Part shown: piece after piece, positions 12,731 through 20,241 of the stretch
Numbering within the stretch: position 1 is the first letter of the stretch
Layout of the letters: every line of letters starts with the position of its first letter
From: Ktedonobacteraceae bacterium
GTDB lineage: Bacteria; Chloroflexota; Ktedonobacteria; Ktedonobacterales; Ktedonobacteraceae
Reading direction: 5' to 3'
DNA: 25,405 bases
NCBI GenBank assembly: GCA_014896635.1
Contig: JADBKA010000048.1
Coordinates: 1 to 25,405, forward strand
The notes under the pieces: generated by a model
The model's input: the letters and a program-made list of their open reading frames with translations, nothing else
Told to the model about the DNA's origin: nothing
Database searches by the model: none
Made by a program: the position numbers and the translations under genes

Positions 12731-14780
12731 TGTCGCCTGTCACGAAATATTCGCCGCGTCCACGCGAGATCAAGGCCGTTACAACGCTATCGCCCTCGGC
12801 CAGCTTCATATCAGCGACGCCATCCACATCCACTGACCGGTATTCGCTCAACGGCGTCTTTTTTACCTTACCGAGTCTACTGAACGTTACCAGGTAACGA
12901 TCTTCGTCGTAGCTCTCGACTGGCAACAGCGAGACGATCTCTTCACCCTCGGCCAGCTTTAACAGCCTGTGCAGCGACTCGCCCTTCGCCGAGCGGGTGC
13001 CGGTGGGAACGCGATGGACAGCGAGCTGGAACGCCCGACCGCTCGATGCGATACAGAGCAGGTAATCCTGCGATGTCGTGGTAACGACCTGGCGCAATTG
13101 CTCATCACCTCGTACCGGCACATACACGGCATCGCCATTCTTGCCTCTGGGTTTGTAGGCATCGGATGGCAAAGCTTTGATGGTGCCGGAGCGCGTTAGA
13201 GCAACGGTTAGTTGCTCGCGCTCGTGTAGGCTGGCAACCTCTTCAATGGGCATATGGATATGCCCATCAGCATCAATGCTGGTACGCCGCTCGTCGCCAA
13301 ACTGCCTGATGAGTTGCTGCATCTGTTTTTTTAATGTGGCGATCAGCAGTTTGCGATCAGCCAACAGGCGCTCAAGTTCGGCAATACGCGCCTGTAGCTC
13401 ATCTTTTTCCCTGGCATATTTCCCCGCATCCAGGCGCGTGACCTGGGCCAGCGTCATCGAAGCAATCACATCCGACTGGATGGGAGTCAGGTGATACTGT
13501 GCTTCGATCTCTTTACGCGCAGCCGCACGATCCTCTGCCTGCTGGAAGATGCGCACGATCTGAGTGGCGTTCGCGGCGCCGATGATCAATCCTTCCACAA
13601 CGTGCAGGCGTTCGCGTGCCTTGCGCAGTTCAAACTGCGAGCGGCGCGTCAGGACATCGACCTGATGCGCGTTCCAGTAGTTCAGCAGTTCGAGCAGGCC
13701 AATCTGGCGGGGCTGGCGCGCGGGCTGCATGGGTGAACCGAAGAGAAAAACCATCTGGAAGGAGAGTGACACCTGGAGATCCGTTTCGCTGTACAATTGC
13801 GAGAGCACTTGAGCAGCATCAGCATCCCGGCGCAGCTCCAGCACGATGCGCAATCCCTTCTCCGTGTCGCTCTCATCGCGCACATCGGGCATCAATCCTT
13901 CGAGTTTGCGCGCATTGATCGCCTTCACCAGTGATGCCTTCACCCGGTCGCGTCCGATAGGAGGAATCTGTGTGATGACGAGCGCGCGACTGCGCGGCGT
14001 CTCTTCCAGGCGCACCTCGGCGCGCACGATGATTCGTCCTTTGCCCGTTGTAATATAATCTCTGATACCGTCAATACCGATGATACGACCACCCTGCGGG
14101 AAATCCGGCCCTTTGATATAGCTCATCAGTTGTTCGACGGTCATATCCGGCCTGTCGAGCAGAGCAATGCAGGCTCGCAGCACCTCGGCCAGGTTATGGG
14201 GTGGAATATTCGTGGAGAGACCGACCGCAATACCGCTTGAGGGATTGACGATAGGGGGAATATGGCCGGGCAAATAGTCAGGTTCCAGCACCTTCGGATC
14301 TTGTTTGTACGTTGGATGGAGTGGCACAGTTTCGCACTCCATATCAGCCATCAGCGCCTCGGCCAGCGGGGAAAGACGCATCTCGGTGTAGCGGTAGGCC
14401 GCCGGTGCATCGCCATCTTCGCTGCCCATGTTGCCTTGCCCCTCGATCAAGGGATAGCGCATGGTAAAGGGCTGCGCCATGCGCACGGCGGCATCATAGA
14501 CGGATGTATCGCCATGCGGATGATAGTTGCCCAGAATGAGGCCCACAACCTCGGCGCTTTTCACTGTGGGACGACTTGAGAGATAGCGAGCTTCGCGCAT
14601 GCCGGCCAGGATGCGACGCTGTACCGGCTTCAGCCCATCGCGCGCATCAGGCAGCGCGCGGTCGGTGACGACCGAGAGGCCATAGGTGGCGAACGCGCGG
14701 GACATGATCACCGCGAAATCTTCGCGGATAATTCCGTTTTCGTTTTCTTCCAGTGTAATATCAGGTGTTGTACGCGCCAT
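12594..14780 (-). CDS. parC: Type IIA DNA topoisomerase subunit A (topo IV/gyrase A), tail frameshifted
   Basis: This is the breakage-reunion subunit that cuts and rejoins DNA as A2B2 with the upstream B subunit. In the 728-residue frame the helix-turn-helix/quinolone region reads GNYHPHGDTSVYD (around residue 90), the active-site tyrosine is Tyr131 in YRYTEMRLSP, and GLSTNIPPHN and the coiled-coil tower (residues 400-490) follow. The C-terminal propeller is present from about residue 500, with no canonical glutamine-arginine-glycine GyrA box, which favours a topo IV-like assignment; the symbol is tentative. The frame stops abruptly at 12594 mid-propeller, and the sequence continues in another frame to 12293. 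The segment around GQGDRGPSHWKDAT also reads poorly and may hide a compensating pair of indels. It starts 3 bp after the B gene stop, so the two are co-translated. Confidence 0.9.
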   Translation of the reverse strand: MARTTPDITLEENENGIIREDFAVIMSRAFATYGLSVVTDRALPDARDGLKPVQRRILAGMREARYLSSRPTVKSAEVVGLILGNYHPHGDTSVYDAAVRMAQPFTMRYPLIEGQGNMGSEDGDAPAAYRYTEMRLSPLAEALMADMECETVPLHPTYKQDPKVLEPDYLPGHIPPIVNPSSGIAVGLSTNIPPHNLAEVLRACIALLDRPDMTVEQLMSYIKGPDFPQGGRIIGIDGIRDYITTGKGRIIVRAEVRLEETPRSRALVITQIPPIGRDRVKASLVKAINARKLEGLMPDVRDESDTEKGLRIVLELRRDADAAQVLSQLYSETDLQVSLSFQMVFLFGSPMQPARQPRQIGLLELLNYWNAHQVDVLTRRSQFELRKARERLHVVEGLIIGAANATQIVRIFQQAEDRAAARKEIEAQYHLTPIQSDVIASMTLAQVTRLDAGKYAREKDELQARIAELERLLADRKLLIATLKKQMQQLIRQFGDERRTSIDADGHIHMPIEEVASLHEREQLTVALTRSGTIKALPSDAYKPRGKNGDAVYVPVRGDEQLRQVVTTTSQDYLLCIASSGRAFQLAVHRVPTGTRSAKGESLHRLLKLAEGEEIVSLLPVESYDEDRYLVTFSRLGKVKKTPLSEYRSVDVDGVADMKLAEGDSVVTALISRGRGEYFVTGDNAQALRFSDEQLRAQGRNGQGDRGPSHWKDATVISAAYLDSAGGR

Positions 14781-14783
14781 ATA

Positions 14784-16676
14784 TCAGACATCCAGTTCTT
14801 TGACTTTACGAGCATGTTCCGCCAGGAAAGCGCGGCGGCGTTCGGCATTTTTATCTTCCATCAACTCGGTGACCAGCCGGGCCGCCAGCACACCATCCTC
14901 CATCGTGACTCGCTTGAGCACGCGGTGAGCCGGATCGAAAGTGGTATCGCGCAGCTCCTTTGGATTCATCTCGCCCAGACCTTTAAAACGCTTGAATTCC
15001 AGCCCCTGGGCATCAGGGTGCGCAGCCAGAAATTGCTCGCGCGCCTCATCGTTGAGCAGCCAGGTGAGCTTGCCCTTATATTTGACTGAATAGAGCGGCG
15101 GACATGCGATGTAGACATGGCCGCTCTCGATCAACTCGGCGAATTCCTGATGAAAGAGGGTGAGCAGCAGGCACTGGATGTGCAGGCCATCCACGTCGGC
15201 ATCCGTTGCAATGATGACCCGGCTGAATTTGAGTTTGCTGAGGTCGAACATATCGCGTGTGCCGGTGCCGAGCACGTTGATAATCGTGCGAATCTCCTCG
15301 TTCTCGACCAGGCTGCGCAGGTCGGCCTTCGCCACATTCAACGGCTTGCCTTTGAGCTTGAGCACGGCCTGAAACTCGGAGAAGCGGCCCTGGCCGGCGC
15401 TCCCACCAGCCGAATCGCCCTCGACAATAAAGAGTTCGGCGCGCGCCGGGTCCGTCGTATTGCAGCGCAGAAATTTCTTCGAGAGCGATGTATCGATCAG
15501 CTCGCCATTCTTTCTGGTGCCAGTACGCGCCAGCTCTTCTACCAGCAGAGCTTCGTTGCGCGCCTTTTGCATCTGCTGTATTTTCTTCAGCCACTCCCGT
15601 GCGGCGGCGCTGTTTTTCTCAAACCATTCTTTGAGGCCCTCATCGGCCACTGAGCGCACGATACCCTCAACAGGCGCGTTGTTCAGGCGATCTTTGGTCT
15701 GGCCCTGGAACTGCGGATTGCTCAATTTGACAGAGATCACAGCGTTCAGCCCCTGCTGGATCACTTCCGGTCTGAAGCCCTCTTTCTCACGATTTTTGAT
15801 GATGTTGTATTTGAGCGCGTAGTCGTTCACGACTTTGGTAAGGGCGGCCTTGAAGCCAGTTTCGTGTACTCCGCCATCGCGCGTGCGCACGGCGTTGGCA
15901 TAGCTATACAGGCAAATTTTGTAGCCGGTCGTGGGTTGTAGAGCAACCTCGACATGCACGTCGTCCCTGTCTTTTGTGATGGCGATGGCCTGCTTGAACA
16001 GTGGTTCACCGGAGCCAGTCGCCAGGTCGCGCACGTAATCGGCCAGACCATCGCGCGAGTAGAACAGACGCGAGATTTGCCGATTCTCGGCATCGTCCCA
16101 GGCATCCAGGTGAAAGGCGACGCCGCGATTCAGATAAGCGGCGGCCTTCAGACGGCTCTCAATCGCTTCGAGAGAATAGTAGGCATCGGCATCGAAGATA
16201 GAGCGATCATACAGCCAGCGCAACTGCGTGCCATGCCGGTCCGGCTCGCAGGCGGTGATGGTGTGCGGGAGCGCCGCTCCACGACTGAAGACCTGTGAGA
16301 ATTGCTGCCCATTTTTCCAGATGGTTAGTTCCAGTTTTTCAGAGAGCGCATTGATGACCGTCGCGCCAACACCGTGCAGGCCACCGGCAGTTTTATAGAC
16401 GCCGCTGCCAAATTTCCCACCTGAATGTGGCACGGTCATGATGACCGTCGCCGCAGGCAAATAATCGCCCTGATAGAGCATGGGGTCGAATGGCATACCG
16501 CGTCCCTCATCGCGCACCGTGACCCAGCCCTCGCTGTCAAGCTGGACCCGGATATGCTTGCCATAACCGGCAACGGCCTCGTCAACAGCGTTATCCAATG
16601 CTTCCCAGATGAGGTGCATCAGACCAGAAGTCGATGTAACCAATATACATGCCCGGACGATGGCGAATGGCCGCAA
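14784..16676 (-). CDS. parE: Type IIA DNA topoisomerase subunit B (topo IV/gyrase B), body
   Basis: This is the ATPase subunit that powers strand passage. After the first 14 or so codons, which are out of the family frame, it reads GLMHLIWEALDNAVDEA (ATP-site Asn/Glu), DEGRGMPFD and GGLHGVGATVINALSE. These are the GHKL Bergerat motifs. The transducer follows, then TOPRIM with LFIVEGDSAGGSAGQGR and IIATDADVDGLHI, and a tail with RFKGLGEMNPKELRDTTFDP. The usual AQPPLY is ACPPLY here and the usual arginine after DGAHI is glutamine, marking a divergent paralog. Strap residues of the N-terminal ATPase lie in the preceding ORF, one base out of frame. No insertion domain is present, so it is the short bacterial form. 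The symbol is tentative because gyrB and parE cannot be separated here. It is followed 3 bp later by the A subunit. Confidence 0.9.
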   Translation of the reverse strand: MRPFAIVRACILVTSTSGLMHLIWEALDNAVDEAVAGYGKHIRVQLDSEGWVTVRDEGRGMPFDPMLYQGDYLPAATVIMTVPHSGGKFGSGVYKTAGGLHGVGATVINALSEKLELTIWKNGQQFSQVFSRGAALPHTITACEPDRHGTQLRWLYDRSIFDADAYYSLEAIESRLKAAAYLNRGVAFHLDAWDDAENRQISRLFYSRDGLADYVRDLATGSGEPLFKQAIAITKDRDDVHVEVALQPTTGYKICLYSYANAVRTRDGGVHETGFKAALTKVVNDYALKYNIIKNREKEGFRPEVIQQGLNAVISVKLSNPQFQGQTKDRLNNAPVEGIVRSVADEGLKEWFEKNSAAAREWLKKIQQMQKARNEALLVEELARTGTRKNGELIDTSLSKKFLRCNTTDPARAELFIVEGDSAGGSAGQGRFSEFQAVLKLKGKPLNVAKADLRSLVENEEIRTIINVLGTGTRDMFDLSKLKFSRVIIATDADVDGLHIQCLLLTLFHQEFAELIESGHVYIACPPLYSVKYKGKLTWLLNDEAREQFLAAHPDAQGLEFKRFKGLGEMNPKELRDTTFDPAHRVLKRVTMEDGVLAARLVTELMEDKNAERRRAFLAEHARKVKELDV

Positions 16677-16911
16677 TGCCCTCCAGTACCTGGATATCCG
16701 AGGCTGAATAGGTTGTATGCTTTTTTGTCCGTGTAATTATTTTTCTATCCCTCAATTCCTTTTCTGTCATAGAAGGAGAGTTAGAACCGTTTTTTGCAAT
16801 TGTATCCCCATTAGAGGTAGTGCCACTCCTGTCTGTGAAGAGTGAGAGCTGCTCATGCAGCCCGTTCGCTTTATCATGGACAGGGGAAAGTCTGTTGGGG
16901 GAACGAGACAT
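16591..16911 (-). pseudogene. Detached N-terminal piece of topoisomerase subunit B
   Basis: This frame begins at an ATG with GAGAGG upstream and a promoter-like pair at 16959-16987. After a polar extension of about 65 residues it reads SDIQVLEGIAAIRHRPGMYIG, the invariant N-terminal strand of GyrB/ParE. At MYIG it should continue into T-S-T-S-G-L-M-H-L, which is found in the next frame from 16637. Removing one T from GGTTACA (bases 16638/16639) joins both parts without loss. The terminal residues after MYIG (YIDFWSDAPHLGSIG) are out of family frame. The N-terminal extension is unusually long for this subunit. Confidence 0.8.
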
Positions 16912-16958
16912 CTGCTCTTATTCCTCTCTACAATGTAAAATGCCCTGGTTGCTTACTC

Positions 16959-16987
16959 AGCATACAGCCTCGAAGCACGAAAGTCAA
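16959..16987 (-). promoter_or_regulatory. Candidate promoter of the topoisomerase operon
   Basis: On the minus strand TTGACT (16987-16982), a 17-bp spacer and TATGCT (16964-16959) precede the ATG at 16911. The leader would be about 40 bases. Confidence 0.55.
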
Positions 16988-17068
16988 GACTTTTTTAGAC
17001 CGGAAGTTCTAACCACTGTCCTTGATGTATTCTTTCTGTCTACTCGGCAGGTGGAAACAGCATTCCAG

Positions 17069-17080
17069 AGAAGATCTTCT
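17069..17080. promoter_or_regulatory. 12-bp palindrome in the divergent gap
   Basis: AGAAGATCTTCT is perfectly self-complementary. It sits between the topoisomerase operon promoter and the zinc-ribbon gene at 17152, where a shared operator could act. No regulator can be assigned. Confidence 0.25.
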
Positions 17081-17151
17081 GCTCACACAAATGTTGTATG
17101 ATATGCCTATGGTAAGATATTCAATCCCCGCCGGGAGGGGAAGAAAAAACT

Positions 17152-17952
17152 ATGATGAAACCGATTACAGGCCAATATGAATGTGAACATAAATCCGGTG
17201 TGGGGCTGGACTACTTCACCTCGCGCCTTGACCGCCTGGTTTTACAGCCAGACGGACGCTTCATCCTGACGATACAGGACCGCAGTCGCCTGGCGAATGC
17301 GGCGCAGTCTCTGCTCGCCGGACAGCAGGCTACGATGGCAGTCAAGGAAACACGACGAGAAGGGCGCTACACGCAGCGAGGGAACGAACTGTCGCTCTAC
17401 TTCGATGGCGGCGGCTTCGAGCCGGGAAAAATTGCCTGGAATGGCGAAGGAGTACAGTTGGGACCAAACTTTTTCAAAAAAGTCTCCGACTCGACGCTGC
17501 TCCCTTCTGCCCATCGCTTGCAGAAAGATATGGATGATATTGCCAAAGGGCTGAAGATCGCCGGCACGCTCGGAGGCATGGCGATCAAGGCAGTGAAGAC
17601 TATCCAGGGAACGATGCAGACCATTCAAGGCACCGCATCTCCCTCGCCGGCTACAGGGGGGCAGCCATCTCCTGCGTCCGCTCCAGGTCAAGCGCCGGCA
17701 GGACCATCACCTGCGCAGCCCGCTGCACCACCTGCTGCGCCATCAGCCGCACAACCCCGGCAGGCTCCCCAGACCCCGGCTCCTTCGTCTACTCCCCCCC
17801 GGCCAATGACGACCAGCGCACAGCCACTACCGCCAGAGGATGCGGTAGCCGCCTCACAGGGATATACAGAAGCGCTCTTCTGTGATCAATGCGGCGCGCG
17901 CGTGCGACCGGGTAAGCGATTCTGCAACAATTGTGGCGCACGCCTGGCCTGA
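17152..17952 (+). CDS. Proline/alanine-rich protein with one C-terminal zinc ribbon
   Basis: I do not recognise the N-terminal 125 residues. They look like a beta-rich globular domain (GQYECEHKSGVGLDYFTSRL at 7-26, then LQPDGRFILTIQD, REGRYTQRGNELSLYFDGGG and GVQLGPNFFKKV), reminiscent of lipocalin-like or agglutinin-like beta barrels, but I cannot assign a family. A short amphipathic helix (GLKIAGTLGGMAIKAVKTIQ) follows, then about 80 residues rich in Pro, Ala, Ser and Gln. A single C-terminal zinc ribbon CDQCGARVRPGKRFCNNCG closes the protein. It shares only the ribbon-plus-linker plan with the protein at 11542, on the other side of the topoisomerase operon. GGGAGGGG lies about 12 bases before the first of two adjacent ATG codons. 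The stop is 7 bp from the convergent J-domain gene. Confidence 0.78.
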   Translation: MMKPITGQYECEHKSGVGLDYFTSRLDRLVLQPDGRFILTIQDRSRLANAAQSLLAGQQATMAVKETRREGRYTQRGNELSLYFDGGGFEPGKIAWNGEGVQLGPNFFKKVSDSTLLPSAHRLQKDMDDIAKGLKIAGTLGGMAIKAVKTIQGTMQTIQGTASPSPATGGQPSPASAPGQAPAGPSPAQPAAPPAAPSAAQPRQAPQTPAPSSTPPRPMTTSAQPLPPEDAVAASQGYTEALFCDQCGARVRPGKRFCNNCGARLA

Positions 17953-17959
17953 CCTGACC

Positions 17960-18262
17960 TCAGCCCACCTGCTCTTTCATGAGATACTCATAGGCGGCGA
18001 TAATACGCTGCATCTGCTGCGAGTCGCCGCCGAGGTCAGGGTGATACTTTTTCGCAAGCGCACGATATCGCCGTTTGATCTGCTGAGGCGTGGCATTAGG
18101 CGGCAATCCTAAAACAGCCAGAGCCTGCTGGCGCATCAGCAGAGAGCGTGCTGGATTCGCCCTGCTGCGCCAGAACGAACGCACTCCCAGGCGTAAAACA
18201 TCCCAGAGCAGAGAGGCAAACGATCTTGGAGGCCGTGAACTCATGCTTCTGTGTAATCCCAC
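17960..18262 (-). CDS. Small J-domain (DnaJ-like) protein
   Basis: This 100-residue protein has a J domain at its C-terminus: ALAVLGLPPNATPQQIKRRY, then RALAKKYHPDLGGD with the essential HPD tripeptide, and IIAAYEYLMKE closing helix 4. It should stimulate the ATPase of a DnaK-type chaperone. The first 45 residues are basic with a mildly hydrophobic stretch (FASLLWDVLRLGVRSFW) that could associate with a membrane. It lacks the Gly/Phe and zinc-finger regions of DnaJ. Two starts are possible (18262 and an ATG six codons later); neither has a strong ribosome site. No chaperone gene is nearby, so the partner is unknown. Confidence 0.83.
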   Translation of the reverse strand: MGLHRSMSSRPPRSFASLLWDVLRLGVRSFWRSRANPARSLLMRQQALAVLGLPPNATPQQIKRRYRALAKKYHPDLGGDSQQMQRIIAAYEYLMKEQVG

Positions 18263-18524
18263 ATACTGATTTTGCCGGCAGCTTTCGGTAATGCCATCAT
18301 AACATATGCATATTTATGCACGCAATTTTCGCTCTGCCGCGTAGCAGAACAAATCCGTTTCTGTAGGGTGGCTATCGCAGCAATTTGCAGACCTCTTCTT
18401 GCGCCTGATGAAACGCATACACTTCCTCACTCGTGAAACAGATAGGCAAAACCCGGAGGAAAAGCAGAATACTCTGCAAAATGAGATGAAAACTACTGTT
18501 TCTGTTCACAGGGAGGTCACTAAC

Positions 18525-18635
18525 ATGGCGATAGATGAGAACACTCCGTATGATGAAGAGAGAGAACAAACGTTGAATCCGATTCAAACCGCAAAACGTC
18601 TTCTAACTTCTTTCAGGATATGTGGAAAAGGGTAA
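18525..18635 (+). pseudogene. Short ORF, probable displaced N-terminus of the YihY protein
   Basis: An ATG at 18525 has the best ribosome site in this area (AGGGAGGT, 8 bases upstream) and encodes 36 residues, MAIDENTPYDEER through NPIQTAKRLLTSF before changing character. If one C is restored at about 18614, TSF continues directly as QDMWKRVKPLQAF in the YihY frame. The downstream ATG at 18620 has no ribosome site, and its frame has no alternative start back to a TGA pair at about 18556. A genuine leader peptide overlapping the YihY start by 16 bases is the alternative. Confidence 0.5.
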
Positions 18636-19801
18636 AACCCCTCCAGGCGTTCCTGACAAAATTCCAGAACGACTGGTCAATGACGTTTGCCGGCGTGCTG
18701 GCGTATAGCCTGCTCATGGCAATGCTGCCGATAGTAGTCGCGCTGCTTGCCATCCTCGGCTTCGTTCTGGGCAGCAAAAGCGCCCAGGGCATCGCTCAAC
18801 AAATTATCAGCCTTTTTCCAGGTCTCGCCGGGCAGCAGAATACCCTGCAACTCGCGCAGCAGCAACTGGCAAACAGCGCGGGTCTCCTGCTGATCATCGC
18901 TGTGCTGCTGGCTATCTTCGGCGGTTCCAGCCTCTTCGTCGCAATGGAAGCCTGCCTGAACATTGTGTACCGCGTACGCCCCCGTACACCAATTCGCCAG
19001 AATCTGATGGCTGCCGGCATGTTCATTCTCTTTATCATTCTCGTACCTATCATGATATTTACTTCAACTCTACCCGCAACGATACTGAGTTTTCTTCAGA
19101 GTAACCCGTTATTACAAAATATTCCACTTTTCTCGTTTTTCGCTCGCAATTCCTTCACCACTTACCTGGTGGGTATCATCGGCAGCCTGATTGCGGCCTA
19201 TATCCTGTTCGAGGTGATCTATGTGGTCGTTCCCAACCAGCGTATCAGCTTCCACAATAGCTGGCCCGGCGCTCTGGTTGCGGCTATTGCGCAGGTGCTG
19301 TTCATCCAGCTCTTCCCGCTCTACCAGCACTTCGCGATGAAAAACTATGCGGGTTTCGTCGGCTTCGCGGTCATCCTGCTGATTTTCTTTTACTATTTTG
19401 CAGTGATTCTGATGCTGGGAGCAGAAGTGAACGCTTTCTTCCGCGAGGGCATCCGGCCACTACCGAATGATCTGGCAACGTTCGTCAGTACGATGGGTGG
19501 CAAACTCAACCGCGATATACCCGCAGAAGAAGGACATCCCCACGTGACAGCGGAGACGACAGAGCGAGCTGACAAAGCGCACGTTGCCGAGGCTCGTACG
19601 CAGGAAGAGCAGTTTCGGCAGGAGAACGAGCAGCAACAGCAGAAGATAGTGGCATCAGCCGCAGCACAAGGGAAAGTCAAAAAGGGGAAGAAGGCCCTTG
19701 CTACTCCCAGGATGCTGACAGTCCTTGAGGTCGCTCTCGGCTCGGCGCTGGCGTTTATCATCGAGCTGCTGCGGTTACGCCGGCGAGCTAACAATCAGTG
19801 A
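18620..19801 (+). CDS. YihY/BrkB-family inner membrane protein
   Basis: This 393-residue polytopic protein belongs to the YihY/virulence factor BrkB family (historically misnamed RNase BN). It shows WSMTFAGVLAYSLLMAMLPI in the first membrane segment, the IFGGSSLFVAMEACLNIVYR motif, then VPNQRISFHNSWPGALVAAI, and FVGFAVILLIFFYYFAVILMLGAEVNA, in all about six helices. The C-terminal 110 residues form a polar, Glu/Gln-rich region (QEEQFRQENEQQQQK) with a last hydrophobic segment ATPRMLTVLEVALGSALAFI, an uncommon addition. Function is not established. The listed start lacks a ribosome site; the true start is probably 18525, with a frameshift between. The stop overlaps the convergent fmdB stop by 7 bases. 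Confidence 0.9.
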   Translation: MWKRVKPLQAFLTKFQNDWSMTFAGVLAYSLLMAMLPIVVALLAILGFVLGSKSAQGIAQQIISLFPGLAGQQNTLQLAQQQLANSAGLLLIIAVLLAIFGGSSLFVAMEACLNIVYRVRPRTPIRQNLMAAGMFILFIILVPIMIFTSTLPATILSFLQSNPLLQNIPLFSFFARNSFTTYLVGIIGSLIAAYILFEVIYVVVPNQRISFHNSWPGALVAAIAQVLFIQLFPLYQHFAMKNYAGFVGFAVILLIFFYYFAVILMLGAEVNAFFREGIRPLPNDLATFVSTMGGKLNRDIPAEEGHPHVTAETTERADKAHVAEARTQEEQFRQENEQQQQKIVASAAAQGKVKKGKKALATPRMLTVLEVALGSALAFIIELLRLRRRANNQ

Positions 19802-20091
19802 CCAATCTGCCAGGGACGCCCATGATGAGGGCGATGAACAACCTGTGAGGGCTGCTTCTCGCTCACCTCAGCACTTTCTCGCCTGACCACTTCCGGCTCA
19901 TACGCACTCTTTTCCGCCCGGTACAACGCCTGAGCCAGCGGCGCCGGCGTTTTCACCAGACCCGGCACTGTATACACTTTCCTCGCCACAGTAGCGCACT
20001 GTGGGCAGCGCGCCGGCAGGCCAGCTTCCGCAAAAGCACGCCAGCATTCAAACGGACCACATTGCTCGCAGAGAAATTCGTAGCGCGGCAT
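19795..20091 (-). CDS. fmdB: FmdB-family zinc ribbon protein
   Basis: This 98-residue protein starts MPRYEFLCEQCGPFECWRAF, the FmdB family N-terminus, with zinc ligands Cys8/Cys11 and Cys29/Cys32 (ARCPQC). FmdB was named as a putative regulator of formamidase genes, and small FmdB ribbons are otherwise widespread with unknown role. After the ribbon the tail is Glu- and His-rich and probably disordered. AAAGGAGA lies 5 bases before the ATG at 20091; an ATG seven codons earlier would overlap that ribosome site. It is divergent from fmdA across 366 bp, which supports a real functional link in this case rather than chance. DNA binding is not demonstrated for this family. Confidence 0.82.
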   Translation of the reverse strand: MPRYEFLCEQCGPFECWRAFAEAGLPARCPQCATVARKVYTVPGLVKTPAPLAQALYRAEKSAYEPEVVRRESAEVSEKQPSQVVHRPHHGRPWQIGH

Positions 20092-20146
20092 AATGCTCTC
20101 CTTTCTTCCCACAGGTGTTTTGCCGAATCATCTGGTAGAAAAATTA

Positions 20147-20193
20147 TAACTTATTGAAACAATAACCTCAATATATTAAATATTGATAAGTTA
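20147..20193. repeat. Nested AT-rich inverted repeats upstream of the fmdA promoter
   Basis: TAACTTAT (20147-20154) is exactly complementary to ATAAGTTA (20186-20193). Inside them CAATAT (20169-20174) pairs with ATATTG (20180-20185) around ATTAA. The block ends 19 bp before the -35 element, where an activator usually binds. Confidence 0.5.
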
Positions 20194-20212
20194 AAATATC
20201 CTTCTCTATCTA

Positions 20213-20241
20213 TTGACAATTGATATTTTATATACTAGAAT
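20213..20241 (+). promoter_or_regulatory. Promoter of fmdA
   Basis: TTGACA (20213-20218), a 17-bp spacer and TAGAAT (20236-20241) give a good sigma70 match. Transcription would start near 20248. Confidence 0.65.

Noticed and set aside
18304..18313. ATATGCATAT palindrome upstream of the J-domain gene
   Set aside because: Ten bases of AT-rich symmetry are expected by chance in this gap, and it has no relation to a promoter pair that I can see.
18310..18325. TTATGCACG, resembling a DnaA box near topoisomerase genes, as a possible origin
   Set aside because: Only a single imperfect copy was seen, with no cluster of boxes and no dnaA or dnaN nearby.
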